From assembly GCA_032690845.1 (NCBI GenBank), contig CM064428.1, forward strand, positions 22,542,001 through 22,606,000: a stretch of DNA of 64,000 nucleotides. The letters run 5' to 3'. The DNA is from Eleusine coracana subsp. coracana (Eukaryota; Streptophyta; Magnoliopsida; Poales; Poaceae). The notes beneath the pieces were generated by a model. The model saw nothing but the letters and a program-made list of their open reading frames with translations. It made no database searches and had not been told where the DNA came from. The position numbers and the translations under genes were made by a program. Positions 11,793 through 23,706 of this stretch are shown in pieces; position 1 is the stretch's first letter; the number at the start of each line of letters is the position of its first letter.

Positions 11793-13441
11793 ATGGCCGG
11801 TGGCAAGCGTTAGAAGCATCCGGGCACTCCCAATGACTCGGACGCGGACTTTGACCCCAACAACTCCCCCATTGCTCGTCGGGGTGGGGGAGGAAAGCGG
11901 GCCAAGGTGGAGCCTCCAGCCAATCCACCTCAAGTGGTGTTGGCCTCGGGCGTGGCAAGGGCAAAGGGAAGGCTATTCCTCCGAGGGACCCTACTCCTAG
12001 TGAGGATGAGGAGGAAGAATCCAATGCAGAGGAAGAAGAAGAGGAGGATGAACAGCAGGAGGAGGAGGAGAGTAAGGGTGAGGGTGAGGAGTCTGGGGAT
12101 GAGGTTGTTCATGAACCTATCCATGGACCAATGCGCTCCTCCATCACCCATCAGCTGTTAGCACCACAGGTGGATGATCAGTTCCGGATTCCATTGGCTC
12201 CATCTAGGGATGAGATGAGAGTGTACCGTCACAGAAACCCTTGGACTGGGCCCAAGCACCCGGGTGTCTCCGATGTTAGATTTTGGGACTTGACTCAGGT
12301 TGCATGGTACAAGAACATTCTGAAGAAGACCACACACAGAGTTGCACCCATGAAGTGCATTGACTAGGATAGGATAGTAGCAGCAAATGATCCCACTTTT
12401 CAGCTGATCCGCTCAGAGTGTGACAGGAGGAACATGACAGCTATCATGGGTTTGCACCAGCACTAGAATGATGAGATCATTGCTCAGTTTTATGCTACCA
12501 TGTGGATTGAGCTTGATGAGGAAAACCACATGGATTCCAAGCTGCACTGGACCATAGAGGGCAACCGGTTCACTATCACTTATTTCAACTTTTCTCATAT
12601 TCTTGGCTTTGATGAGACTGACAGAGCTAAGCCCAAGGCAACTGTCTTTGATCCTCAGGAGGACAGTGAGTGGGCGTTCATGTATGATGCTCATTATGGT
12701 GACCCCAAGCATGGTCTTGAGTTTGGTTCCTATCATGGCATGAAGCCATATTTTCGAGTTCTCAACAACATGCTACGGGTGACTTTGACTCCTAAGGTGG
12801 GGGATCACACTCATATTCTCAGCTCCACCAAGACATTGATGTTTGCTATGAGAGAGGGAGCGGAGCCTTTCAGTGTGTTTGACTTCGTTTGGACAGAGAT
12901 TCTCTACAACTCCTACACTAGTAAGGCTTCTTTGATCTATGCTCCATACCTTATGAAGATGATTCTGCATCTGGTGGGCTGCCAGTTCATATGTGATCAC
13001 AAGCATCCCTCAGTCACGCCAAAGTAGTTTCCTCTCATTGCCTCACCTCCCCACGGTAGTACTCCTCTAGCAGCGGCAAATGTGCCTCGGTCTTTAGCAG
13101 CAGCAGGGGGAGAGGCAGTCAGTCCTAGTGCTGCCCCTTGTCCTCGTCGCCAGTCCTCGAAGCTTACCCGTGCCATCAAGTCCATGTTTTGCATATGATG
13201 AGACTCTGCAGTGGCCATTAGGGAGCAGCAGCAGGCTCTGACTCAGGTTCAGTCAGACTTGAGGACCCTCGCCGCCACTTCCAGTGTTGAGCTTCCACCT
13301 CCAGTTCAGTTCACTCCTCTGCCAGACATGAGCTCCTATGATGATCCCTAGGGTATCTACACTCAGGCTACACAGTCTGTACAGGCGGCTGAGGATGAGG
13401 ATGATGATGATAATGACGATGCCGATTCCATAGAGGAGTGA
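11793..13441 (+). pseudogene. Element 2: env-like (third ORF) gene, broken
   Basis: Gene in the position of the Sirevirus env-like ORF, downstream of pol. It starts ATG at 11793; a TAG follows six codons later, then a basic segment. A one-base frameshift near 11965 leads into a strongly acidic Glu/Asp run (about 11995-12100). A conserved middle domain follows (12131-13027) with F-Y-A-T-M-W-I and Y-A-P-Y-L-M, matching by eye the minus-strand env-like frame at 41-43 kb. In-frame stops occur near 12365, 12464, 13025, 13197 and 13348. The tail has a Gln-rich putative coiled coil and ends in an acidic stretch at 13441. I cannot see a clear signal peptide or transmembrane helix, so a true envelope function is doubtful. 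Confidence 0.65.
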
Positions 13442-13930
13442 AGCTTCCGGCGGTTCTTTTCCCTCTTTTTGGTGTTGTGATGCCAAAGGAGGAGAAGCTT
13501 AGTTGGTGTCTAGTAGCTTGCTTTTCATTTTGTGAGAGTGATGGACAATTTGCTTGTGGTTTGTAAAACTATTTGCTTGTGTTCCTGTAAACCTCTATTT
13601 GTGTTTTATTGATTAGGTTGCTTCTATTGTCTCTTGTGATGGTGTATTGTTGTTTCTCGCCTTCTAGATGCATTTGTGTGATAATCATCGTCATTTGCTT
13701 AATTCATTATCTCTTATGCTCAGTTATTGTAAATTGTCACATATGCACGGTGATAGGAGGAGCTCTCACATTTTTTCTTTATATATGTGCATTGTTGTTG
13801 ATCATTATTATTTATATCATGCACACACTTAGGGAGAGCTCCACATGGTTCTAAATATCACAAAATGAAATTATTGCTTATTTTTATGAAATCTAGTTGT
13901 ATTGTCATCAATCACGAAAAAGGGGGAGAT
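13442..13930 (+). other. Element 2: 3' untranslated region with polypurine tracts
   Basis: Non-coding region between the env-like gene and the LTR. A degraded purine tract (AAAGGAGGAG) lies near 13483. A perfect one, AAAAAGGGGGAG, ends at 13928, two bases before the LTR at 13931, as expected for the plus-strand primer. The rest is TG-rich and AT-rich without a gene. Confidence 0.65.
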
Positions 13931-15525
13931 TGAAAGTGCATCTAGGCCCCTAATTTTGTTTTGGTGATTGGCGTCAATACAATTAAGAATGGACTAATGT
14001 TTTTCATTGAGTATGTATGTAGATGACTATCTCAATTGATGAACGTAATGTATTGAAACAAAAAAGAGAAAAGAAGATGGTCAATTTGCCTCAAGTTGAA
14101 AGTCCATATTTTACTCAAGAAAGAAGGATCAATGATGTTTTTATTTCTAATCTTGAGTATAGGTAAACCATACTATTAAGAGGGGTATATCTTACAAATT
14201 TGGTAAAGTCAAATGCTCAAGCTTCCCAAAAATACCAGTTCTGTCATCCTCTGTTTCTGCCTTTATCGGTAGTGCTGGTGGTCCCCATCGGCAGTGCCGA
14301 TCATCCCTCACAGAGGCGCTATGATGTCCAGCCACTTCTCTGGGTTTTGTCTTGCCAGCACCGGTAGTGCTGATGGCCTCATCGGTAGTGCCGGTCTATC
14401 CTTCCAGAGAAGGGTGTTTCCTCTGTCTCTCTGGCAGTAGTTCACTGGTAGTGCCGGTCCCCTCTCCACAGAGAACTATTCTCTCGGGCTCTCTGGCTGA
14501 CTAAGATCGGCAGTGCTGGTCAAGGCTTCCAGAGACCATTTTTCATCTCTGCGGCTACCTCACCGGCAGTGCCGATGCCCTGATTGGCAGTGCCGGTGCG
14601 GGCTAATTCCTTGTCTGCAGATCTATGACAGTGTATCAGAAACCCTGCCGGCAGTGCTAATGGCTCGATCGACAGTGCTGGTATGGGGTGTCCAGACAGG
14701 CCAACGGCTCTTTTTGAGCCTCTTGTATAAAAAGGACACACCCCTCTTCATGGATTCTTCTTGGAACCCGAAAATCACTTTGCACTTCTGAGCTCCACTC
14801 TCCTCACCCTCCCTCTCCAAGCTAAAGCCTCATTCTTTGAGCTAGAGTTTGAGTGAGCCATTGTTTCCTAGTGAAAAGAGCATCATTCCACTCTTGAGCA
14901 TTCGATTTAACCATCTTTGTGATTTGTGCTTGTTACTCTTGGAGCTTTGCTCCTAAACAGTTAGCGGTGCCCGTAGAGCTCCCAACTTATGTGGTGACGC
15001 CTCGGGAAGTTTGTATTACCCTCCCGCAAGGGAATTGATAGTGGAAAATTGGAGCTTGATCTTTGTGGTCGCTTGAGTGAGAATAGGGTTGAAAGAGACC
15101 CGTTTCTTTGTGGACTTCTCAACGGAGACGTAGGGTTATTTGTGAGCTTGAACTTCGGTAACAAATCTTGTGTCTCCGTGTGCTCTTTTACTTACTTGTT
15201 GTTCATTTAATCTTCACCTAGGGTTTACACTTGTACTTGATATATTTGCTAGCTCTATTCATATAGCTCTTGTTTTATTATTCTCTTATCATTATTGTGT
15301 CTCTCTACTACTGTTGTAACAACTTGTCCACTTAGTAACTGCGGAACCACTTAAACTAAGTTTTTATACGCTTTCAGTTTGCTCATCGGCACTGCCGCTC
15401 CAGCATCGGCAATGGCCATCGGCACTGCTGGTCAGACTGATAAAATTGTTGAAGCCCAATTTTGCAGGATTATTAGCATTGCCTATTCACCTCCCCCCCC
15501 CCCCCCCCCCTCTAGGCAACTTTCA
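13931..15525 (+). mobile_element. Element 2: 3' LTR
   Basis: Starts TGAAAGT directly after the polypurine tract and ends ACTTTCA, giving a 7 bp perfect inverted terminal repeat and a length of 1595 bp. The CGGCA(G/C)TGCCG near-palindrome recurs at about 14265-14690 and 15383-15440. A run of 18 C at 15493-15510 precedes the terminal TCTAGGCAACTTTCA. The bases after it (TCGAT, 15526-15530) are the predicted target duplication. An inner CTTTCA at 15371-15376 could be mistaken for the end, but the terminal repeat there is shorter. Confidence 0.8.
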
Positions 15526-15753
15526 TCGATGTTTAGTGACACAGGCTCAGGTAGAGCAGCAGTATCTGACAAAGGAGCAGCCCAGCATAGAGCCCTCAGA
15601 GGACATTGCTGCACCACCACCTCCTATGACGTCAAGTGCTCAGTAGTTGTCCCTCTCTTGTTGGTGCTTGTTGCCAAAGGGGAGAAGACATAGAGATAGG
15701 GGGAGTGTGATCCATGTCGATTGAGAGTATAGTCTTGTATCTAGGGGGAGTAT
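15526..15753 (+). pseudogene. Family-A element, plus strand: env-like C-terminus and polypurine tracts
   Basis: The frame ending E-P-S-E-D-I-A-A at 15580-15650 matches the C-terminus of the env-like frame of the minus-strand family-A element (near 40800-40900), so this is the 3' end of another copy, on the plus strand. It is followed by polypurine tracts near 15678, 15703 and 15742. The copy is interrupted on its left by insertion of element 2. On the right the expected 5' edge of an LTR is replaced by the opposite edge of an inverted LTR. Confidence 0.65.
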
Positions 15754-16604
15754 TGTAAGGACCGAAGGCGTACCGAGAGGGGGGGTTATTTGGTAAGGCA
15801 ATCACGAATCCAAATACTTCAATTCACACAACTAGAACCCAATAATCGTTGCAACCTAAACAATTCTAGTAGGTCAAGACCCTACACATGCTAGTGTTCA
15901 TGATGATAGCAAGCGCAAAAGCCAAACACACTAGCCTATGTGAGCCACAATCCAACCTAGTTACTAGAGCACACAATTGCAGAATAGTAAAGAGGGGGTT
16001 AAGAAATGCTCATGATTTTTTTCCCGGGGGTTAGACCACTCCCGCTGGAGTCCCGGTCCCTCCCGCCATCGATGTGGAGTTCTCGCCCATGAGCCTGAAA
16101 TCATTCTCAGAGTGAGGACACGGTGTGTGTCACCGCTGCCATCATGGCACAAGCTCACCTCCCTCGAGAACTTTCCGGACTCCCCGAGCCGACACGGGCG
16201 CTCAAAATTGATGCCCCTTTCACCGGTGGGCTCAAACCGGGTATAAATGTATAACGGCCTTCACAACTAATCATGATAGGCTCGATCACCGACACCTAAC
16301 CGGTCTAGGTCTCACCACAGACCAAGAGTAACAACCTAGATCACACCCTCCAGGACACCCTAGCCTTATATCTGTATCAATGTCAAGTTACTCTCACTAG
16401 CACTCTCAAGATATGCAATATCTCCTCCTAGTGCTCTCCTCTTTTCCTCTTGGCTCTTACCAAACGCTCCAAGCAATTCCACTGGCCAAGAGGGGTCTCC
16501 AAGACCCCAGCAACAAAGTTATATAGGCTTCCAACCTCTAACTAGCCGTTGCTCCACGAAATCAGCTTTCTAGGCCTACTGACTGGACTGTCCGGTCACT
16601 CCTC
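15754..16604 (-). repeat. Inverted family-A LTR pair, left arm
   Basis: Truncated family-A LTR in minus orientation. It begins at the LTR 3' edge (TGTAAGGACCG on the plus strand) and matches the LTR at 38642 onward for about 850 bp, up to the first GACTGGACTGTCCGGTC palindrome. The 5' part of the LTR is absent. Its end abuts the right arm head to head, making a long inverted repeat. Confidence 0.75.
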
Positions 16605-17429
16605 TCTATATAACTTTGTTGCTGGGGTCTTGGGGACCTCTCTTGGCGAGTGGAATTGCTAGGTGCATTTGTAGGGAGCCAAGAGGAAAAGAGAGGAGCA
16701 CTAGGAGAGGACATTGGATATCTTGAGAGTGCTAGTGAGAGTAACTTGAGCATCTATCCACATCTATGGCTAGGGTGTCCTTGAGTGTGTGATCTAGATT
16801 GTTACTCTTGGTCTATGGTGAGACCTAGACTAGTTAAGTGTCGGTGATCGAGCCTATCGTGATTGGTTGTGAAGGCCATCACACGTATGTACGCGGTTTG
16901 AACCCCCCCCCCCCCCCACCCCATTGAAAGGAGCATTGCTAGTGAGCGCTTGTGTCGGCTCGGGGAGTTTGGTAAGTTCTCGAGGGAGGTGAGCTTGTGC
17001 CTTGGTGGCAGTGGTGACGTAACCATGTGTTCACTTCAGGATTGATTGCAGGCTCATGTGCGAGAAGTCCACTTGGTGGTGGGAGGGACTAGCACTCCGG
17101 CAGAAGTGGTTCAACGAGGATTAGGAGAAGGCACCATCCTTTCGAGACCTCGAAAAAAAATCATGAGCATTTCTTGACCCTTATTTACTATTCTGTAGTT
17201 ATGTGCTCTAGTGATTAGGTTGAATTGTGGCTTGCATAGGCTAGTATGTTTAGCTTCTGCGTTTGTACTCATCATGAACACTAGCATATGTAGGGCCTTG
17301 GCCTACTAGACTTGTTAGGTTGCAACGATTGCTGGGATTTAGTTGAGTGAAATTGAAGTATTCAAAATCGTGATTGGCTTACCAATTCACCCCCTCCCTC
17401 CCCCTCTCAGTACGCCTTCGGTCCTTACA
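16605..17429 (+). repeat. Inverted family-A LTR pair, right arm
   Basis: Second truncated LTR, in plus orientation, reading from the block around TATATAACTTTGTTGC to the LTR 3' edge GGTCCTTACA at 17429. It is the reverse complement of most of the left arm with visible divergence, including a 15-base C run at 16903-16917. It is not followed by a tRNA primer site, so it is not a working 5' LTR. No target duplication is visible around the pair. Confidence 0.75.
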
Positions 17430-17966
17430 AAAGGCTTACTACAAGAGCTATGCACCAAGAGTGAAATGAAGCATGATATGGCACAATCACTCAAGTGTAT
17501 AAGTTCTGGTTGTTGTGATGTTAAGTCTATAAGATCCAAGAAGCCCAAATTCACGAACTACTGCAAAGAAGCTTTGTTGTCATAGTTGTTCAATTCATCG
17601 TTATCTTGTATTTGTGTTACAAACTTGTTTAAACTTTTTTTTGCAAGGGAAACTTGTTTAAACTTGGTACTACTGAGAGTTCATGAAACTTATTGTATCC
17701 CCAATCTGCATTTCCTTGGACTCGTGCTGCTTATTAGTGAAATGAGAGAAACAAAAATACAATCCAAAACTTGTACTAAGTGGACGATGAAACCACAACA
17801 GGTGCACGATTTTGGCGCGAAACAAACAACAGAACTTAACACCAAAACTAGGCGAGTTGCGATCCTGGGCATCAAAACTAGAAAAATTATAGTGGTAACT
17901 TCGTCATTACCAACACACGATGACCACACCGTCCCATCATGCAGCCTACCAAACAGGGGCGGGCAA
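17430..17966 (+). other. Unassigned stretch, possible exon tail
   Basis: The first 155 bases stay open on the plus strand to a TAG near 17583 and encode a Lys/Ser/Cys-containing tail that I do not recognise. It could be the last exon of a host gene cut off by the LTR pair, or chance. The remaining sequence is AT-rich with no clear gene or repeat. Confidence 0.2.
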
Positions 17967-18465
17967 CTAGTGGTGTCCAAATGGGATGTGTCTGCCAGGC
18001 CAGCTCGAAGCAAGAAAAAATTGGTCTGGCCCGAGCATGGCATGATCCATACTATTTCATGCTCTGGCCGTCATGGCCCAGAGCATCGTGTCATGCTTGG
18101 GTGCTTGGGCCGAGACCACGACCCGGCAAGGGCATGACCCGATTATGCTTTATTTAAATAAAATATATGTTTCATATTTAAACAAAAACATCGGATTGGT
18201 CTAGTGGTTAGTCTGCTATCTTTTCAACATGAAGTTCTAGGTTTAAATCCTTTCTTCTCCAATATTTTGCTTTGTTTTCCATCTTTTCAATGTTATTGGG
18301 CTGTTTCCAACATTAACAGGTTGTACTCTTACATGGGCTATTGCGCCTGATGGGCTGGCCCGACACAATTTAGAAATTTCATGCCTCAGGCCGACACACA
18401 GTCCTGTGGGCTACAACAGCACAGCATGCCGTGTCGGGCTGCCCGTTTCCACACGTCTACATGCA
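17967..18465. mobile_element. Non-autonomous element with GGCCCG-rich ends and a tRNA-like core
   Basis: GC-rich flanks built of words such as CGGGC, GGCCC and CATGGC enclose an AT-rich centre. The outer parts are roughly inverted (GTGTCCAAATGGG near 17968 against CCCGTTTCCACACG near 18445). This resembles hAT-like short elements common in grasses. The centre (18188-18250) looks tRNA-derived, with an A-box-like TGGTCTAGTGGTTAG and a B-box-like GGTTTAAATCC. No target duplication could be fixed. Confidence 0.35.
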
Positions 18466-18877
18466 ACTTAACCAGGTATCAGACTACCAAACATAAACTC
18501 CCTCAAGCTAGGCCCAGAGCTAACCAGGCTACCAAACAAGCAGACCTACATTTGTGCATGCTGACTATACGTCCACCCCAGCCTCAAATAGAGCCTATGT
18601 TTAACCCACATTTATTCTTTTTTAAAAAAATATTTAAGTTACACAATAGAGAATGAACCTTAGAAGGCAACTATCCAGATTGCATTATTTATATGATTTA
18701 AAACCTTAAATAGTGTAGAAAAATGGACCGAAGGAGCACAAAACTGCCTAGTACTAAACATCCAGTCATGGTTATCTTCACATGCAAAACATGGACAAGT
18801 CCAAGGCAAATACAGGATATGACAAAAAAGAGCAAGCAGCTCAAGGATGCTTAAACTCTCACTAGTATTTTGCTGTG
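18466..18877. other. Intergenic, no feature seen
   Basis: AT-rich sequence between the small GC-rich element and the copia element at 18883. The short open frames here have no recognisable domains. Confidence 0.4.
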
Positions 18878-18882
18878 TGCAG

Positions 18883-19088
18883 TGTTAAGATGAATCCAGT
18901 GTTCAACTCGGGGGACCTGATTGGTCCCCATATCATCAATCCGGTCCCTCACAATCCTGTCATCCCATTGGTCCAGGGGACCACCCCTGGATGCGTCCGT
19001 ACAAGGTGTCCTCTCGGACCCTATAAATATGTAATGGTCCCCATCAATAAAGATATTATTTATTATTCTACTGTCTCCCACTTTTACA
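18883..19088 (+). mobile_element. Copia element D: 5' LTR
   Basis: About 206 bp, begins TGTTAAGAT and matches the 3' LTR at 22809 closely. A TATA-like CTATAAATA lies near 19020-19028 and an AATAAA-like signal near 19048. The preceding five bases (18878-18882) are TGCAG, matching the bases after the 3' LTR. The last few bases of this LTR and the tRNA primer site appear deleted, since gag-like sequence follows almost at once. Confidence 0.8.
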
Positions 19089-20051
19089 TGCACTATCTCC
19101 TTCGAAGGAGAGAGAGGTACCACTAGCTGAGCCTTACAAGTACAATGCCTTATACATCATAAGGCACCACGTCCATACCGACCATAAGGCTGAGTATGTG
19201 ATGGTGGAAGAGCCTAGTGCATTATGGCTTTCTCTTAAAAACAGATATGAACAGTAGAGGGTGGTCATCCTGCCAGAAGCCAATCTTGAATGGTCTCAAC
19301 TTAGGCTCGAAGATTTTAAAACCATAGGAGCGTACAATCATGCAGTTCACTAGATCAGTGCCAAGCTGCGGTTCTGTGGCAAAGAACCATCAGAGGAAGA
19401 AAAGATAGAAAAAAAACTATCCACACCATGCTTCCTTCTAATCGGGTCTTGCAACACTAATACCATGACAGGAACTACCCTACCTATAATCAACTCATAC
19501 ATGATCTACTTCAGGCTGCAAAGCATGATGAATTTTCTATGAAAGCACATCACCAACGCCCTGTTGGTCCAGCTCCTCTCCTAGAAGTTCATCACAATAA
19601 GAAGGGTAAGAAAAAGTTAGATGGTTCTAGTAATCGTCAAAACAATTTAAGGGTAAGTCCAAGCGCAAGCGCAACAGAAAGAGAAACAAGCCAAACTCAG
19701 GGGAAAGGCATTTCTCAGCCTAAGGGTGAAAAATGCCACAAGTGCGGATGCTACAAGCATTCTACAAAAAAGTGTCGCACTCCCTGTCACTTGATTGCGC
19801 TCTACCAAAAATCCCTTGGAAAAGACCAGGCAAATGGATCAGGATATGAAACTCACTTCAACCTCAAATCCAACAACAATAGTGAGGCCAATTGCTCGCA
19901 AATAGTTCCAATGGAACACAAAGCCGAGGAGGCTCCCTTGATGGTCGCAGACTACATGGACACGGAGAACACACTCATCGAATATGCTTCGAACGATGTG
20001 TTTGGAGACTTCACTAGGATCCTCGAGCTCCATGGATATTCAAATGTCTAG
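19089..20051 (+). pseudogene. Copia element D: gag
   Basis: Gag remnant with a UBN2-type domain (A-L-W-L-S-L-K and Y-N-H-A-V-H visible in the second 100 codons) followed by an intact CX2CX4HX4C zinc knuckle near 19735-19776. The reading frame is broken by in-frame stops near 19254 and 19350 and by a frameshift near 19420. The last part (19539-20051) is open. The gag N-terminus is missing, so the copy is defective. Confidence 0.75.
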
Positions 20052-20212
20052 ATCCTAGTCTTTATATTGGTAGTAACAAATAAAATAGTACTCTATGTAT
20101 TGTAAGACTTTATAAGGTTGTTAGGTCGCAGGAGTTGTAAGGTTGACATATTGTAAGTTTGTATCAGCAATTTGCTACAATATAATTTGTATGTTGTAGT
20201 TATTAACAAATA

Positions 20213-22440
20213 TAATTTACAGCCCGGTATGCTGATTGCATATTCAATGAGGAACATTTCGCGGCATTAGGAGGAGATTTTCAATATCCAAAAGAATGCC
20301 AGGAAATCAATTGGGATGATCATACCAACCCATCCTCTGATCCACGTACAAAGGAGACTAAGCTTCAAGTTCAGAAGATAATTGATTTGCAACACATTGC
20401 AAACAGTCTGCCAGACACGTTTACTGATTATAAACGTGTCACAAAATCTTACATTCCTACTAGAAATGCGCCAGAAGGAGTGGAGGTACCAAATAAAACC
20501 ATTCAACCTCCATCTCAGAACAAGAGGGGAGAAGTACGGCCAAAAAGCAGGATAACGCTTCGAGTAAGCGACAAAGAAAAGCGGGCACCAAATCCTCCAA
20601 ATTAGGAAATGCAAGTCAACCATTAATTGATGGACACCAAGTGAATACTCAACATTCACAACCCAGCTCCACAGCACGCGCTATCAGTGAAGCTGGGCCA
20701 TTGGAACACCGTGACAATCTTGTATTGGGAGATCATGAGACGTCACAGGGTATACAAGAAATTTCCACCAATTATACTAGTTCTGGAGAACTATATGATC
20801 GTAGAATTACGGTCATCGACACATATTTCTCAGCTACGGTTTCAGAAAATCTTCTGAATGATCCAGATCCTAAGACCATGGCAAAGTGTCAACGATGCTC
20901 AGACTAGAATCAGTGGGAGAAAGCAGTCCCGGCAGAGTTAGCTTTGCTCAACAAAAGAGAGGTATTCTCATCTATAATACCTACATCTCCCCATGTATTC
21001 CCTGTTGGATTCAAATGGGTTTTTATCCAAAAACAGAATGAAAATAATGAGATCGTGAGGTACAAGGCAAGGCTAGTCGCACAAGGATTCACGTAGAGAC
21101 CCGGCGTTGATTTCAATGAAACATATTCTCCAGTAATTAGTGAAATTATGTTTCAATACCTAATATCTTTGGCAGTTCAAAATCATCTCTCCATGCAGTT
21201 AATGGACGTAGTGACTGCATATCTTTATGGGTCACTAGATTCGAATATCTACATGAAGGTTCCCGATGGAATCTTTGTGCCGAATCCAAATGCTAATTGC
21301 AACATGTATTGCGTCAAGCTGAAAAGTCATTATATGGCTTAAAGCAGTCGGGTAAAATGTGGTACAACCGACTCAAGGAGTTACTTTTAAATAAAGGGTA
21401 TTCTAACAATGATGATTGCTTATGTGTATTCATAAAAAGATCCCTTAAAAGATTCTTCATTATCTCAGTATATGTAGATGATCTCAACATCATCAGTGAC
21501 ATGAGAGATATTGATGAAGCACATAATCATCTAATGACAGAATTCGAGATGAAGGATTTGGGTAAAACCAAATTTTTTTTGGGTTTACAACTCAAGCGCC
21601 TTCCCACAGGAATTCTTATCCACCAGTCTGCCTATGTCTAGAATATACTGGAGAAATTCAGTATGGACGAAGCATACCCCATTACAACTCCTATGGTTGT
21701 TTGAGCTCTAGAAATAGATAAAGATCAATTCAGACCTAGGGAGGAAGAGGAAGAGTTATTGGGACCAGAAGTTCTATATCTCAGTGCCATTGAAGCGTTT
21801 ATATATCTTGCAAATTGCACCAGGCCTAATATTGCATTTGCAGTGAATCTTCTAGCTAGACGTAGTGCTACTCCTACCCAACGTCATTGGGTTGGGATCA
21901 AGACTATCTTACGATATCTACGTGGCACTATGGATCTTGGACTTTTCTTCCAAAAGAATCCAGATTCAACCTTAATTGGGTATTTGGATATACGGATGCA
22001 GGTTACCTATCTGATCCGCATAATGGTCAGTCTCAAACTAGCTACGTGTTTTTATATGGTGGGGCTGCTATTTCATGAAAATCTGCAAAGCAAACCATGG
22101 TAGCTACGTCCACTAATCATTCTGAGATAATTGCATTATATTAGGCCTCTCATGAATGCGTTTGGCTTCGCAAGATGATTAGCCACATACAACAGTCATG
22201 TGATATTGGTCCTATTGGATCATCAACCATTATCTATGAAGATAATGTTTCTTGTGTTGCACAGATGCAAACAGGTTACATCAAGAGCAATATGACCAAA
22301 CATTATGCTCCTAAATTGTTTTATTCTCATGAGCTTTAGCAAACTAGGGAGATAAACATCTTGCAAACCAAATCATACGATAATTTCGCTAATTTATTCA
22401 CTAAGTCTTGCCATACTCCACATTTAAAAAATATGTTCAT
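20213..22440 (+). pseudogene. Copia element D: reverse transcriptase and RNase H, internally deleted pol
   Basis: The frame starts with a segment typical of the region after integrase (Y-A-D-C-I-F-N-E-E-H-F). Protease and integrase are absent, a deletion between gag and this point. RT retains G-F-K-W-V-F, the motif A Asp (M-D-V-V-T-A-Y), G-L-K-Q-S-G and Y-V-D-D near 21475. RNase H keeps T-N-H-S-E and Y-E-D-N. In-frame stops occur near 20905, 21094, 21639, 21703 and 22142, with frameshifts near 21300, 21640 and 21990. The RT type differs clearly from the Sirevirus copies in this window. Confidence 0.8.
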
Positions 22441-22808
22441 GAGATTGGTATGCGACGACTTAAAGATTTGCAAAGTTAAGGGGAGACTCCTCTTAAACAA
22501 TTAACTTATTATCAAACATCGTATTGTACTCTTTTCTCTATATGAGTTTTACTTTGTAAGTTTTCTCATATTAGGTTTTAATGAGGCAATATCTTCACAA
22601 AATTATACGTTTGTCTTCTGATTTTTCCCCACAGGGATTTTTCAAAGGAGGCACCAAAGACATAAAATATGCTGCACTATTTTCTCCTATTTTCCCAACG
22701 GGTTTTAGGAGTTTTTCATAGTATACTATCTATACCTACTCATTTTCCCCACTAGGTTTTTGACAAGATAAATTAATATGAGTTGATGATCAATTGATCA
22801 AGGGGGAG

Positions 22809-23024
22809 TGTTAAGATAAATCCGGTGTTCAACTGGGGGGACTAATCAGTGGTTGCCACATCATCAATCCAATCCCTCATAATCCTGTCATCCCATTGTT
22901 CCAGAGTACCACCCCTGGATGCGTCCGTACAAAACGTCCCTTCGAACCCTATAAATATGTAATGGTCCTCATCAATAAAGATAATGTTCATTATTCTACA
23001 GTCTCCCACTTTTACATCACAACA
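22809..23024 (+). mobile_element. Copia element D: 3' LTR
   Basis: Starts TGTTAAGAT directly after a polypurine tract (AAGGGGGAG ending 22808) and ends ACAACA at 23024. It is followed by TGCAG (23025-23029), identical to the five bases before the 5' LTR. This fixes the element as 18883-23024, inserted once and not rearranged at its outer edges. Confidence 0.85.
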
Positions 23025-23365
23025 TGCAGCACTGTCTAATTGCATTGTGCGGTAACAACATTTCTTTTAGTCCTTCCAGCAACAAACTTTTCTTCACGCA
23101 TGGTCTCCACTGCAAATGTGGTTAGAAGTTACAATAGCACCATGGCAGCCGATCATCACAAGGTAAATAGCTAGATAAGTTTCCTGTAGCTGATTCTGCA
23201 AACCACAGACGAAGATAAATGTATGAAATAGAACTAACATCAGTTGTGTTAAAAATCTTAGAGCATTGCCAAGATATTATGTGCAGTTCAAAATCGACAT
23301 AACCTTTTTGTGCTTGCACGCTATGTTGTCGATGCTCAACAAACTTTAACAGAGTTGATGTTTCT

Positions 23366-23602
23366 TAGTCTGTCTGTCTCAAAATAAAGTTCATTTCTAT
23401 GTTTGGTCACATCTATATCTTGGACCAGCAATTTTTATAATTTGATCAACTTTAACAACATGAGACTTATTTTTCAGATTCATCATGAGAAATTTCATAA
23501 TATATAATTTTCATATTGTTAGATCAAATTTACAGAAATTGTTGGTCAAAAATGAGTTTGACTAAACTCAGAAATAAACTTATTTTGAGGACGGATGGAG
23601 TA
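23366..23602. mobile_element. Stowaway-like MITE
   Basis: The right end (ACTTATTTTGAGGACGGATGGAGTA) is close to the Stowaway terminal consensus, and the left end (GTCTGTCTGTCTCAAAATAAAG) is a degraded inverted counterpart. Length is about 237 bp, with TA-type flanks. The interior is AT-rich and non-coding. It lies just 3' of the ankyrin/TPR gene. Confidence 0.65.
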
Positions 23603-23706
23603 TTAAGGATAGAATAGAAGGTCGGAGACCTCTATCTAATTAGTCATAGCATGAAAGATACAATCTTTCCAAACTAAGGAACATAACCAAATACGGAAGA
23701 GGCTAC

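Noticed and set aside
15371..15376. CTTTCA as the right edge of the element 2 LTR
   Set aside because: The edge at 15525 gives a longer terminal inverted repeat and follows the C tract, and env homology begins just after it.
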